From Mesorhizobium silamurunense (GTDB lineage: Bacteria; Pseudomonadota; Alphaproteobacteria; Rhizobiales; Rhizobiaceae), in contig NZ_JHQR01000062.1 in NCBI RefSeq assembly GCF_014843825.1, forward strand, positions 1 to 61,416: a DNA stretch of 61,416 bases, read 5' to 3'. Below, piece by piece: positions 12,536-23,431 of this stretch. Every line of letters begins with the position of its first letter. The stretch's first letter is position 1. The notes beneath the pieces were generated by a model that saw nothing but the letters and a program-made list of their open reading frames with translations, did no database searches and was not told the DNA's origin. Made by a program: the position numbers and the translations under genes.

Positions 12536-12620
12536 CGGACAGCTTATCCTGTCCATGCCCTCCTTGGGCGTTTCCTCCCTAGACTTCGACCGTGTCGTGA
12601 AAACGACGCGGTCTTTTTTT
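12536..12620 (+). ncRNA. suhB-type (alpha-r8/MmgR-like) trans-acting sRNA
   Basis: A predicted transcript of about 85 nt starts after the promoter and ends at a T-run. It contains a first hairpin (GGACAG...CTGTCC), then C-rich unpaired anti-Shine-Dalgarno-like stretches (CCCTCCTTGGGCG and TTTCCTCCCT), then the terminator stem. The CCUCC-bearing segments followed by a GAC-rich terminator, together with the position next to an inositol-monophosphatase-family gene, fit the Rfam suhB RNA (alpha-r8 family). Its Sinorhizobium member MmgR limits polyhydroxybutyrate accumulation. The 5' end is estimated. The family assignment is by eye and should be confirmed with the covariance model. Confidence 0.7.
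12588..12620 (+). terminator. Intrinsic terminator of the sRNA
   Basis: An 11-bp stem GACCGTGTCGT/ACGACGCGGTC (one T-G wobble) with a GAAA tetraloop is followed by seven T residues. It is one of the cleanest intrinsic terminators in the window, and it lies on a strand with no protein gene upstream. Confidence 0.9.
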
Positions 12621-12644
12621 AAGCCGCGAATCGTCGGGTTGCGA

Positions 12645-13586
12645 TCATTCCGCGGCGAGCGGCAGGTCGACGAAATTATGGTCGGGCATCGACATCAGCT
12701 CGGCCGAAAACCGCGCCAGGTCGTCGGCAAGCGCGTCGAAGCCGGCCGACTTCTGGAACGTCCGCTCGTTCATGTAAAGTCCGCGATTGACCTCTATCTG
12801 CAGCGCGTGGAGATGACGCGCCGGCCGCCCGTAATGCTCGGTGATGAAGCCGCCGGCATAAGGCTTGTTGTGCGCGACCGCGTAGCCCATGCCCGTCAGC
12901 AGGCCGATCGCCGTCTCGGTCAGAGCCGCGGTCGCGGAAATGCCGAAACGGTCGCCGATGATGAAATCCGGCCGCGCCCCGTTGTCGCCGACGCGGATGC
13001 TGGCCGGCATTGAATGGCAATCGATCAGCACGGCATAGCCGAAGCGGGCATGGGTTCTGGTCAGCAGCCGCTTCAGCGTCTCGTGATACGGCTTGTAGAC
13101 GGCCTCTATGCGCCCCACGGCCTCGGCCAGAGGCAGGCGCCCGGGATAGATGTCGAGCCCCTCTCCTACCAGCTTCGGCACCGTGCCCAGCCCGCCCGCG
13201 ACGCGGGCAGAACGGATGTTGCAGAAGGACGGCACCGGCTCCGCGAACATGCGCGGATCGAGTTCCCACGGCTCGCGGTTGACGTCCAGATAGGCGCGCG
13301 GGAAATTCGCCGCCAGCATCGGCGCGCCGAGCGCGACGGCGCCGCCGAACAATTCATCGACATAGCAATCCTCCGACCGGCGTATGGCGTTGCGGTCGAG
13401 CCGCGCCATGGCCAGGAAGCGCTCGGGATAGTGGCGGCCGCTATGCGGCGAATTGAACAGGAAAGGTACGCGTTGCTCGGCGCCCAATCGGATTTCGAAG
13501 GGTGGTACGACCGAAAAATCCTCGGCTGCCGTCTTCAATTTGAACGAACCAGGAAACAGCACTGCATCATGACGCAAAACTGCCAT
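12645..13586 (-). CDS. N-formylglutamate amidohydrolase family protein
   Basis: This 313-residue member of the FGase family (HutG/DUF class) is a predicted zinc-dependent deformylase that releases glutamate and formate from N-formylglutamate or similar N-acyl compounds. Recognisable metal-site segments are FNSPHSGRHYP near residues 45-55, YLDVNREP and the DCHSMP segment near residue 190. No hut genes are adjacent, so the true substrate is open. It is divergent from cpdR, an arrangement I recall from other Rhizobiales. The start at 13586 has only a weak GGGCG-type site, and an alternative GTG about 20 bases downstream cannot be excluded. A second, distant family member lies at 47434-48252. Confidence 0.85.
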   Translation of the reverse strand: MAVLRHDAVLFPGSFKLKTAAEDFSVVPPFEIRLGAEQRVPFLFNSPHSGRHYPERFLAMARLDRNAIRRSEDCYVDELFGGAVALGAPMLAANFPRAYLDVNREPWELDPRMFAEPVPSFCNIRSARVAGGLGTVPKLVGEGLDIYPGRLPLAEAVGRIEAVYKPYHETLKRLLTRTHARFGYAVLIDCHSMPASIRVGDNGARPDFIIGDRFGISATAALTETAIGLLTGMGYAVAHNKPYAGGFITEHYGRPARHLHALQIEVNRGLYMNERTFQKSAGFDALADDLARFSAELMSMPDHNFVDLPLAAE

Positions 13587-13750
13587 CTTGCGCCCGTCAT
13601 GTCCAGCATCTCAGCCCACGAAACGGACAGTCGAAGCGGGCGGGACAAGGCCAATGTTCACTTGATGTTTACCGTCTCCTCCTCATATACAGGATGGTTA
13701 ACGGGCTTGCCCGGCGGCAGGCTTGGGGCGGGTGATTCGGACGGGATATG

Positions 13751-14113
13751 ATGGCACGCATTCTGCTGGCGGAAGACGACGACGATATGCGCCGGTTCCT
13801 CGTCAAGGCGCTGGAGCGTGCCGGTTACCAGGTAAGCGATTTCGACAATGGCGCCAGCGCCTATGAGCGGCTGCGCGAGGAGCCTTTCTCGCTGCTTCTG
13901 ACCGACATCGTCATGCCGGAGATGGACGGCATCGAGCTTGCCCGCCGCGCCACCGAGATCGATCCGGACCTCAAGGTCATGTTCATCACCGGTTTTGCCG
14001 CCGTCGCGCTCAATCCGGATTCCAAGGCGCCCAAGGACGCCAAGGTGCTGTCGAAGCCATTCCATCTGCGCGACCTCGTCAACGAGGTCGAGAAGATGCT
14101 TCAGGCGGCCTGA
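13751..14113 (+). CDS. cpdR: Single-domain response regulator CpdR
   Basis: This 120-residue stand-alone receiver domain (MARILLAEDDDDM...) has its acidic pocket at residues 8-10, its phospho-acceptor Asp52 in LLTDIVMPEMDG, the switch Thr in FITGFAA and a Lys in VLSKPFH. In Caulobacter and Sinorhizobium, unphosphorylated CpdR recruits ClpXP to cell-cycle substrates, and its phosphorylation comes from the CckA-ChpT relay. No output domain is present, as expected. An ATG at 13748 in the same frame would add one Met. Conservation favours 13751. It diverges from the formylglutamate amidohydrolase gene and is followed by a strong hairpin and tRNA-Val. Confidence 0.93.
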   Translation: MARILLAEDDDDMRRFLVKALERAGYQVSDFDNGASAYERLREEPFSLLLTDIVMPEMDGIELARRATEIDPDLKVMFITGFAAVALNPDSKAPKDAKVLSKPFHLRDLVNEVEKMLQAA

Positions 14114-14121
14114 GATATTTT

Positions 14122-14150
14122 CCGCACAGGCGGCGCTTCCGCCGGTGCGG
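14122..14150 (+). terminator. Stem-loop after cpdR
   Basis: CCGCAC-A-GGCGG/CCGCC-G-GTGCGG forms an 11-bp stem with one internal mismatch and a 5-base loop, starting eight bases after the cpdR stop. No T-run follows, so termination efficiency is uncertain. Confidence 0.5.
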
Positions 14151-14182
14151 CAAAACGGAGCTTCTTTTCACAATTCCTGCTA

Positions 14183-14211
14183 TTGACGCGCCGGACCAAA
14201 AATGGTGTATG
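14183..14211 (+). promoter_or_regulatory. Promoter of tRNA-Val
   Basis: TTGACG (14183-14188) and TGTATG (14206-14211) are separated by 17 bases. They place the transcription start about seven bases before the mature tRNA. Confidence 0.6.
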
Positions 14212-14224
14212 CGCGGCTTCGGAT

Positions 14225-14299
14225 GGGCGTGTAGCTCAGCGGGAGAGCACTGCATTGACATTGCAGGGGTCACAAGTTCAATCCTTGTCACGCCCACCA
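14225..14299 (+). tRNA. tRNA-Val(GAC)
   Basis: A 75-nt tRNA with a 7-bp acceptor stem GGGCGTG/CACGCCC, a D stem GCTC/GAGC and an anticodon stem CTGCA/TGCAG. The loop TTGACAT contains anticodon GAC at 14257-14259. It also has a T stem ACAAG/CTTGT with TTCAATC and an encoded CCA end. It reads valine codons GUC and GUU. An integrase remnant lies about 100 bp downstream, so its 3' end probably served as a phage or island attachment site. Confidence 0.97.
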
Positions 14300-14305
14300 T
14301 CCAGT

Positions 14306-14339
14306 TTTTGATAGCTTTTCAATAGCTTAGCTATCAAAA
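14306..14339. repeat. Inverted repeat just after tRNA-Val
   Basis: A perfect 10-bp pair TTTTGATAGC/GCTATCAAAA separated by 14 bases lies seven bases past the tRNA CCA. It could be the tRNA transcript end, or an arm or excisionase site of the lost element. It is AT-rich, unlike the surroundings. Confidence 0.6.
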
Positions 14340-14371
14340 CAAATCCCATCGAATGACCCTTGATTTGGCTG

Positions 14372-14391
14372 CTGGTCACAAACTGGTCACA
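14372..14391. repeat. Tandem direct repeat before the integrase stub
   Basis: Two copies of CTGGTCACA (14372-14380 and 14383-14391) with an 11-bp period, one helical turn, lie immediately upstream of the integrase start. The spacing suggests a protein-binding site, perhaps for the integrase or its regulator. Confidence 0.5.
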
Positions 14392-14405
14392 GCAAAGGGT
14401 TCGTC

Positions 14406-14690
14406 ATGGCCAGAATTCGGAAGCACTGCGACAAGTATCAGGTGCAGGTTCGCAGGAAGGGCGTTGCCCCTTTAACCAGAACATTCACAGTCCTTGCTGA
14501 CGCTAAGGAATGGGCGAGGCATCAAGCTAGCTTCCTGTTGGATGCATTCGGCAATCTGCGGCGTTCCGGGTTGAAACCCATAAGCTCGACATCGTGGTTC
14601 GAAGTATGTGGCAATAGTCGCCGGGAAAGCTGTTTTGAACGTAACCGCTGCTCTAGTCCGCCAAGCAGGGATGTAGCTCCCCTTTGTTGA
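14406..14690 (+). pseudogene. Truncated tyrosine-integrase N-terminus
   Basis: The first 40 or so residues (MARIRKHCDKYQVQVRRKG... to ADAKEWAR) match the arm-type DNA-binding N-terminus of tRNA-targeting tyrosine integrases. After about 14525 the similarity stops and the frame runs through unrelated sequence to a stop at 14690. The catalytic R-H-R-Y domain is absent. The stub lies in the same orientation and at the usual distance from tRNA-Val, so it is the scar of an integrated element whose remainder was deleted or replaced. The sequence from 14530 to 14760 is of lower GC than the flanks and holds no gene I recognise. Confidence 0.7.
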
Positions 14691-14760
14691 CGCGATGTAG
14701 GTGGCGGATCATGATGACAAGGGCGCAAAGAGCGACCCCTCATGCTGGGGGAGGATAAAA

Positions 14761-15492
14761 ATGCATCCACTTGTCATCGACGCGAAGCCTCAACCTATTT
14801 TAATTGATACTGCTAACGCTGCAGTTCTCGTCGTGGACATGCAGAATGACTTCGGCTCCAAAGGTGGAATGTTCGACAGAGCTGGAATCGATATCTCCGG
14901 GATTCAACGGGCTGTCGGCCCTACTGCCAGCGTAATAGCGGCCGCTCGCGATTTGAGAGTGCCCGTCGTCTATCTGAAAATGGGGTATTATTCCGACCTC
15001 TCGGACCTTGGGAAATCGGACGCCCCCAACCGTATCCGACATCTCCAGATCTTTGGGGTCGGTGAGAGCATGACAGCCCCGGATGGCAGCGAGAGCCGGA
15101 TTCTGATCCGCGACACCTGGGGAACAGATATCGTTGACGACCTCAAGCCAGAGCCGGGGGATGTCGTCCTCTACAAAACGCGATTCAGCGGTTTCTACGA
15201 GACCGAACTCGATTCTGTTCTGAAGACCGCAGGCATCAAACACCTCATCGTGACAGGATGCACGACCAGCGTGTGTGTGGAATCGACAATTCGGGATGCC
15301 TTCTTCAGGGACTATCACTGCATACTGCTGACGGATTGCACCAGCGAGCCCATCGCTTGGGACGCCTCAAGGAGCAATCATGACGCCTCGATCACGCTCG
15401 TGCAGATACTCTTTGGATGGACATCGACGTCCGACCAGTTCCTGAAGGCGATCGAGGAGCGAGTTCAGGGGCGTTTTGAACTAGCCGAATGA
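14761..15492 (+). CDS. Isochorismatase-family cysteine hydrolase (RutB/biuret-hydrolase-like)
   Basis: This 243-residue amidohydrolase of the isochorismatase fold has the catalytic triad Asp26 (VVDMQND), Lys139 (YKTRFSGF) and Cys172 (CTTSVC). The long insertion and TRFSGFYET segment resemble RutB ureidoacrylate hydrolase and biuret hydrolase more than true isochorismatase, so a C-N hydrolysing role on a ureido or amide substrate is likely. The start at 14761 follows GGGGGAGG. It is isolated between an integrase stub and a gmd fragment, has no Rut or biuret-pathway partners, and uses AT-ending codons more than its neighbours (for example in residues 8-20). These are signs of recent transfer. 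Confidence 0.85.
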   Translation: MHPLVIDAKPQPILIDTANAAVLVVDMQNDFGSKGGMFDRAGIDISGIQRAVGPTASVIAAARDLRVPVVYLKMGYYSDLSDLGKSDAPNRIRHLQIFGVGESMTAPDGSESRILIRDTWGTDIVDDLKPEPGDVVLYKTRFSGFYETELDSVLKTAGIKHLIVTGCTTSVCVESTIRDAFFRDYHCILLTDCTSEPIAWDASRSNHDASITLVQILFGWTSTSDQFLKAIEERVQGRFELAE

Positions 15493-15830
15493 GCTGGCGA
15501 GGCCGCATATCACCCGAACTCAGATCGCGACCACGGAGCGCATCAGCCACACTGCAGCGGCCGTGTCGGAAGGACCGTACCGCGACAGACACGGACGGTC
15601 CCGGTGTCCGGCGGCAACGCAGGACAGGCGCGAGACCGAGCTGCCGCGCTCAGTCGGCGATCAAGGTCAGGATATTCTCAACCGGCCCGGATTCTCAGCC
15701 GCCTGAGCCGCCACATGGCCATCGCCAGGCCCGTTTTCGGCTTCTGGCCCATCGCCACGCGCCGCCTGATTCTTCGGAAGATCGCGTTTTCAGGCTCCGT
15801 CTTCACCACCCGCGTCGGGCCGACGCTCGC
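15493..15830. other. Gene-free, scrambled region
   Basis: This 338-bp region holds no frame with a ribosome site or a recognisable domain. Open stretches on both strands have skewed Arg/Ala composition typical of out-of-frame GC-rich DNA. It lies between two remnants and is best read as decayed or recombined sequence from past insertions. Confidence 0.6.
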
Positions 15831-15932
15831 TCATTCAGACGCGCCGATGTAGCCCTTCTCAAGCAGCAATTGTGCCAGATAGGCCCCGTCCTGCCCGGTT
15901 ACGCCGGTAGTCAGAGCTACTTTGTCCGTCAT
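15831..15932 (-). pseudogene. gmd: N-terminal fragment of GDP-mannose 4,6-dehydratase
   Basis: A 33-codon open frame on the minus strand starts [20 protein letters not shown] and continues QLLLEKGY before diverging and stopping at TGA 15833-15831. The Rossmann [20 protein letters not shown] block is diagnostic of the extreme N-terminus of GDP-mannose 4,6-dehydratase (normally about 350-360 residues). More than 90 percent of the gene is missing, including the catalytic T-E-Y-K residues. It cannot be functional. In rhizobia gmd serves surface-polysaccharide or Nod-factor fucose synthesis, so the fragment may come from an island or polysaccharide cluster. Confidence 0.75.
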
Positions 15933-16033
15933 TGCCGCATTCATCCACATGAATTGGCAAGCGATTGCAGATTTGCCGGCGGAAGGCAAATCCCGATGCG
16001 GGGAAAGACTTAACCCATAGAAGTCAATCTGGC

Positions 16034-17188
16034 TCAGACGCCTGAGACGGCGCAGAGGGCTTTCATCCTGGCGACGGCGAGGTCAGGGTTGGCCAGCAAT
16101 CCCGCCTGGTCGGCGAGGCGAAAGATGTCGGCGTAGTGGCATATGCCGCGCGCCGACTGCATGCCGCCGACCATGGCGAAATGATCCTGGTGCCCGTTCA
16201 GCCAGGCCATGAAGACGATACCCGCCTTGTAATATTCGGTCGGCGCCTCGAAGATCTTGCGCGACAGCGGCACGGTCGGCGCCATCAGCGCGTCATAGCC
16301 GGCCCGGTTGCCCTCGCCGAGCTTCACCAGCGCGGCGTTGGCCACCGGCGCGATGGCGTCGAAGATGCCGAGCAGCGCATGCGAGTGCCTCTTGCCGTCG
16401 CCGGCGATCAATTCCGGGTAGTTGAAATCGTCACCCGTGAACATCACCACGCCTTCAGGGAGGCGGTCGCGCAGCAACACCTCCTTGCCGGCATCGAGCA
16501 GCGATATCTTTATGCCTTCGACCTTGTCGGCATGCCGCTCGATGATGGCAACGACCGTCTCCAGCGCAGGCTCGAAATCCCGACTGCCCCAATAGCCCTT
16601 GAGCGCCGGGTCGAACATGTCGCCCAGCCAGTGCAAGATCACCTTGCCGGAGGCCTGTGAGAGAATGCGGTCGTAGACGCGCGCGTAGTCGTCCGGTCCC
16701 TTGGCCACCGCCGCCAGCGCGCGGCTCGCCATCATGATCGCCTTGCCGCCCTCGCCTTCGATGAAGGCGAACTGCTCCTCATAGGCACGGATCACGTCGT
16801 CCAGGGTCCTTGCCGCCGCCGGCGCCAGTTGGTCGGTGCCGGCGCCCGAAGCGAGATCGGCGCCCTTGATCGTACGTGCCTCGGCGATCGAGCGGCGGAT
16901 CAGTTCCTTCGCGCTTGCCCAGTCGAAACCCATGCCGCGCTGGGAAGTGTCCATCGCCTCGGCGATGCAGAAGCCGAGCCGCCACAAATGATGGCGAAAG
17001 GCCATGGTCTTGTCCCAGTCGACCGCCGGCCGCGACCAGGGATCGGTCATGGCGAAGGGGTTGGCGACGACATGGGCGGCGGCATAGGCGACGCGCGGGA
17101 AATCCGCGCCGATGATCGGCTCCGCCGGTTGGCCAACCAGCCGGTAGGCGACACGGTCGCCATTCTCCGCAGGCAGGATGATGTCCAT
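16034..17188 (-). CDS. DUF993 protein, dihydrodipicolinate-synthase-like TIM barrel
   Basis: This 384-residue protein has features of the DapA/N-acetylneuraminate lyase superfamily. The segment [15 protein letters not shown] resembles the strand carrying the Schiff-base lysine, which would be Lys227, and it is followed by [12 protein letters not shown] in the position of the DapA G-D-D segment. A class I aldolase or dehydratase acting on a keto sugar acid is therefore plausible, but the substrate is unknown. ATG 17188 has GGGAGA upstream. It is transcribed divergently from lacI. A palindromic operator lies inside its promoter spacer, so it should be repressed by the adjacent LacI protein and belong to the same pathway as the plus-strand operon. 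Confidence 0.85.
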   Translation of the reverse strand: MDIILPAENGDRVAYRLVGQPAEPIIGADFPRVAYAAAHVVANPFAMTDPWSRPAVDWDKTMAFRHHLWRLGFCIAEAMDTSQRGMGFDWASAKELIRRSIAEARTIKGADLASGAGTDQLAPAAARTLDDVIRAYEEQFAFIEGEGGKAIMMASRALAAVAKGPDDYARVYDRILSQASGKVILHWLGDMFDPALKGYWGSRDFEPALETVVAIIERHADKVEGIKISLLDAGKEVLLRDRLPEGVVMFTGDDFNYPELIAGDGKRHSHALLGIFDAIAPVANAALVKLGEGNRAGYDALMAPTVPLSRKIFEAPTEYYKAGIVFMAWLNGHQDHFAMVGGMQSARGICHYADIFRLADQAGLLANPDLAVARMKALCAVSGV

Positions 17189-17209
17189 CGAAATCTCCCT
17201 TTGCGGCAG

Positions 17210-17238
17210 CCTATAAATGGAACGTTCCAATAAATCAA
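17210..17238 (-). promoter_or_regulatory. Promoter of the DUF993 gene with embedded operator
   Basis: On the minus strand TTGATT (17238-17233) and TATAGG (17215-17210) are separated by exactly 17 bases. The spacer contains the palindrome TGGAACGTTCCA (17218-17229). A repressor bound there would cover the RNA polymerase site directly. Confidence 0.7.
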
Positions 17239-17371
17239 GAACCTTTACAACTCTTGTGACTGAAGCGATTCAATGCTGCATCATGCTCCATCGACCTAGC
17301 ATTTGCCGGGTCATTCATCAATTTTTTGAATTTCACAAGAATCCCAATTGACTCCGGTTTGGCGCAATGTT

Positions 17372-17383
17372 TAGAACGTTCCA
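17372..17383. promoter_or_regulatory. Second LacI-type operator, before lacI
   Basis: TAGAACGTTCCA matches the operator at 17218-17229 in 11 of 12 positions, and both have the central CG typical of LacI-family sites. The two centres are 154 bp apart. This copy is about 35 bases before the lacI start, in position for autoregulation and for control of the plus-strand operon. Paired sites would allow DNA looping. Confidence 0.75.
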
Positions 17384-17419
17384 ATAGATTTGACGCCGAA
17401 CGCGGAGGAAAGCACGGAC

Positions 17420-21075
<3,656 letters not shown>

Positions 21076-21083
<8 letters not shown>

Positions 21084-21852
21084 GCGCCTCGTCACCTTCG
21101 AAAAGGACGGCGCCATCGGCGTCGTCACGCTGCGGCGGCCGGAAAAATTCAACGCGCTCGACATTCCGATGCTGCGCGCGCTCGAAACCGCGCTCGACGA
21201 GGCCGAACTGGCCGAAGGCGTCCGAGTCGTGCTCATCCGCGGCGAAGGCAAGGGTTTTTGCGCCGGCGGCGACGTCGAGGCCTGGGGCGCGATGAGCGCC
21301 GCCGATTTCCAGGTGCAATGGGTCCGCTACGGTCACCGCGTCTTCGACCGGTTGGCTCGCTTGCGGCAGCCTACGATCGCCGTGCTGTCCGGTCACGCGC
21401 TGGGCGGAGGGCTTGAGCTGGCCGCGGCCTGCGACTTCCGCGTCGCCGAAAGCCGGGTGAAGCTTGGCTTCCCCGAAACCTCGATCGGCGTCGTGCCCGG
21501 CTGGTCCGGCACGCAACGCGCCGTGCGCCGCTTCGGCGCGCAAGCGGTGCGGCGCATGGCCCTCGGCGGTGAGATCCTGCAGGCAGCCGAAGCGCTTGCG
21601 CTCGGCGTCGTCGACCGCGTCGTCGACAGCGGCAAGGCGTTCGACGAAGCCAGGGCCTGGGGCGAAAAGATCGCCGAGCGCGGGCCGCTCGCAACCGAGG
21701 CCGCCAAGCTGATGATCGCCGTTGCCGAAGGCGAGGAGAATGCCGCCGCGACCGAGGTGCTGGCGAGCGGCTTCATTGCGTTGACCGGCGACCTCAAGGC
21801 CGGCGTCGGCGCCTTCAAGGCCAAGCAGAAGCCGGCCTTTTCGAGATCCTAG
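21076..21852 (+). CDS. Enoyl-CoA hydratase/isomerase family protein
   Basis: This 258-residue crotonase-fold protein has its oxyanion hole at GFCAGGDV and SGHALGGGLELA. Both catalytic glutamates of true hydratases appear to be present, one in GGGLELAAACD and one in FPETSIGVVPGWSGTQR, so hydration of an enoyl-CoA is more likely than another crotonase reaction. ATG 21076 has CGGAGG upstream and overlaps the CoA-transferase by eight bases. An in-frame ATG at 21055 lacks this site. It is translationally coupled with the transferase and probably processes the CoA ester formed there. Confidence 0.92.
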
Positions 21853-21862
21853 AGAAAGCACG

Positions 21863-23374
21863 ATGAACGCACCCCTCAACATTGCCATGCCGGCCGAGGC
21901 GTCCCAGGCGCCGAAGACTTACAAGCTTCTCATAGACGGCAAGCATGTCGACGCCCGTGACGGCCGCACCATCGAGCGCAGCAGCGCTGGCCACGGCTTT
22001 ACCGTTTCGCGTTACGCCCAGGCCGGCGTCGCGGAAGTGGAAGCCGCGGTCCAGGCCGCGCACAGGGCCTTCGAGAAAGGTCCCTGGCCGCGCATGAACG
22101 CGTCGGAACGCGCCGCTGTGCTGCTCAAGGCGGCCGACCTGATCGAGACCCGACTGGAACAGATTGCCAGGCTCGACGCGCTGGAATCCGGCAAGCCGAT
22201 CGCCCAGGCGCGCGGCGAGATCGGCGGCGCCGTCGACATCTGGCGCTATGCCGCCTCGCTTGCCCGCACGCTGCATGGCGAAAGCTATGCCAATCTTGGC
22301 GACTCCATGCTGGGCGTGGTGCTGCGCGAGCCGATCGGCGTCGTCTCGATCATCACGCCGTGGAATTTCCCGTTCCTGATCATCAGCCAGAAACTGCCCT
22401 TCGCGCTCGCCGCCGGCTGCACTGCGGTGGTGAAGCCGAGCGAGATGACGTCGGCCTCAACCTTCGTGCTCGGCGACATCCTGCTGGAAGCGGGCCTGCC
22501 GGCCGGCGTCGTCAACATCCTCGCCGGCTTCGGCGCCGATGTCGGCGCGCCGATGGTCAGCCATCCGCTGGTCGAGATGGTCTCCTTCACCGGCTCGACC
22601 CGCGTCGGCAAGATGACCATGGCCGCCGCCTCGAATTCCTTGAAGAAGGTTTCGATGGAGCTCGGCGGCAAGAACGGCCAGATCGTCTTCCCCGACGCCG
22701 ACCTCGAAGCGGCGGCGGACGCCGCCGTGTTCGGCGGCTTCTTCAACGCCGGTGAATGCTGCAATGCCGGCAGCCGGCTGATCGTGCATGCGGCGATCGC
22801 CGACGACTTCCTCGGCGCGGTCAAGGCGCTGGCCGAGAAGGTTCGCGTTGGCGACCCACTTGACGACCGCACCAAGGTCGGCGCCATGATCTCGGCCGAC
22901 CACATGGAAAAGGTAGCCGGCTATGTGACGGCGGCCAGGACCGACGGCGGCGACGTCTACAGCGGCGGTGGGCAACTCGCCTCCAACGCCGGCCAGTATC
23001 TCGACCCGACCATCGTGCGGGGCGTCACCGAGGACATGGCCATCGCCCGCGAGGAAGTGTTCGGGCCGGTGCTGTCCGTGCTCACTTTTGAAACGATTGA
23101 AAAGGCATTGCACATCGCCAACAACACGCCCTATGGTCTGTCTGCGGGTGTGTGGAGCGCCAGCATCGACACGTGCATGTCGGTGGCGCGCGGTGTGCGT
23201 TCGGGGACGGTTTGGGTGAACACGTTCATGGAAGGTTATCCCGAACTGCCCTTCGGCGGCTACAAGCAGTCCGGTCTTGGACGCGAACTCGGCAAACGCG
23301 CCGTCGAGGACTATACCGAGGAAAAGACTATCCAGTTTCATCGCGGCCAGCGCACCGGATGGTGGGTCGGCTGA
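21863..23374 (+). CDS. NAD(P)-dependent aldehyde dehydrogenase
   Basis: This 503-residue ALDH-superfamily enzyme oxidises an aldehyde to a carboxylate. Glu266 (MELGGKNG) is the general base and Cys300 (FFNAGECCNAG) is the nucleophile. The usual GQxC is GECC here. The cofactor segment TPWNFPFLI is present, and the family resembles betaine-aldehyde and gamma-aminobutyraldehyde dehydrogenases. The first 20 residues form an extra N-terminal tail. It starts ten bases after the hydratase with a GAGAAAG site, so it belongs to the same transcript. In the pathway it could turn an aldehyde from aldol cleavage into the acid used by the CoA-transferase (inference). Confidence 0.92.
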   Translation: MNAPLNIAMPAEASQAPKTYKLLIDGKHVDARDGRTIERSSAGHGFTVSRYAQAGVAEVEAAVQAAHRAFEKGPWPRMNASERAAVLLKAADLIETRLEQIARLDALESGKPIAQARGEIGGAVDIWRYAASLARTLHGESYANLGDSMLGVVLREPIGVVSIITPWNFPFLIISQKLPFALAAGCTAVVKPSEMTSASTFVLGDILLEAGLPAGVVNILAGFGADVGAPMVSHPLVEMVSFTGSTRVGKMTMAAASNSLKKVSMELGGKNGQIVFPDADLEAAADAAVFGGFFNAGECCNAGSRLIVHAAIADDFLGAVKALAEKVRVGDPLDDRTKVGAMISADHMEKVAGYVTAARTDGGDVYSGGGQLASNAGQYLDPTIVRGVTEDMAIAREEVFGPVLSVLTFETIEKALHIANNTPYGLSAGVWSASIDTCMSVARGVRSGTVWVNTFMEGYPELPFGGYKQSGLGRELGKRAVEDYTEEKTIQFHRGQRTGWWVG

Positions 23375-23384
23375 GTTGGGAACC

Positions 23385-23402
23385 CCGGCGGACATCCGCC
23401 GG
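23385..23402 (+). other. Hairpin before the substrate-binding protein gene
   Basis: A 7-bp perfect stem CCGGCGG/CCGCCGG with a 4-base loop lies in the 57-bp gap between the aldehyde dehydrogenase and the binding-protein gene, with no T-run. It may be an mRNA processing or stability element rather than a terminator. Confidence 0.45.
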
Positions 23403-23431
23403 TGATGTGCATGCAACAAGGGAGGTAGTAC

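Noticed and set aside
14522..14770. Minus-strand frame of 82 codons opposite the integrase stub
   Set aside because: No ribosome site and no recognised domain, and it covers the isochorismatase ribosome-binding region.
15489..16013. Plus-strand frame of 174 codons after the isochorismatase gene
   Set aside because: Arg/Pro/Ser-rich with no domain, overlapping the previous stop. It crosses the gmd remnant, which reads on the other strand.
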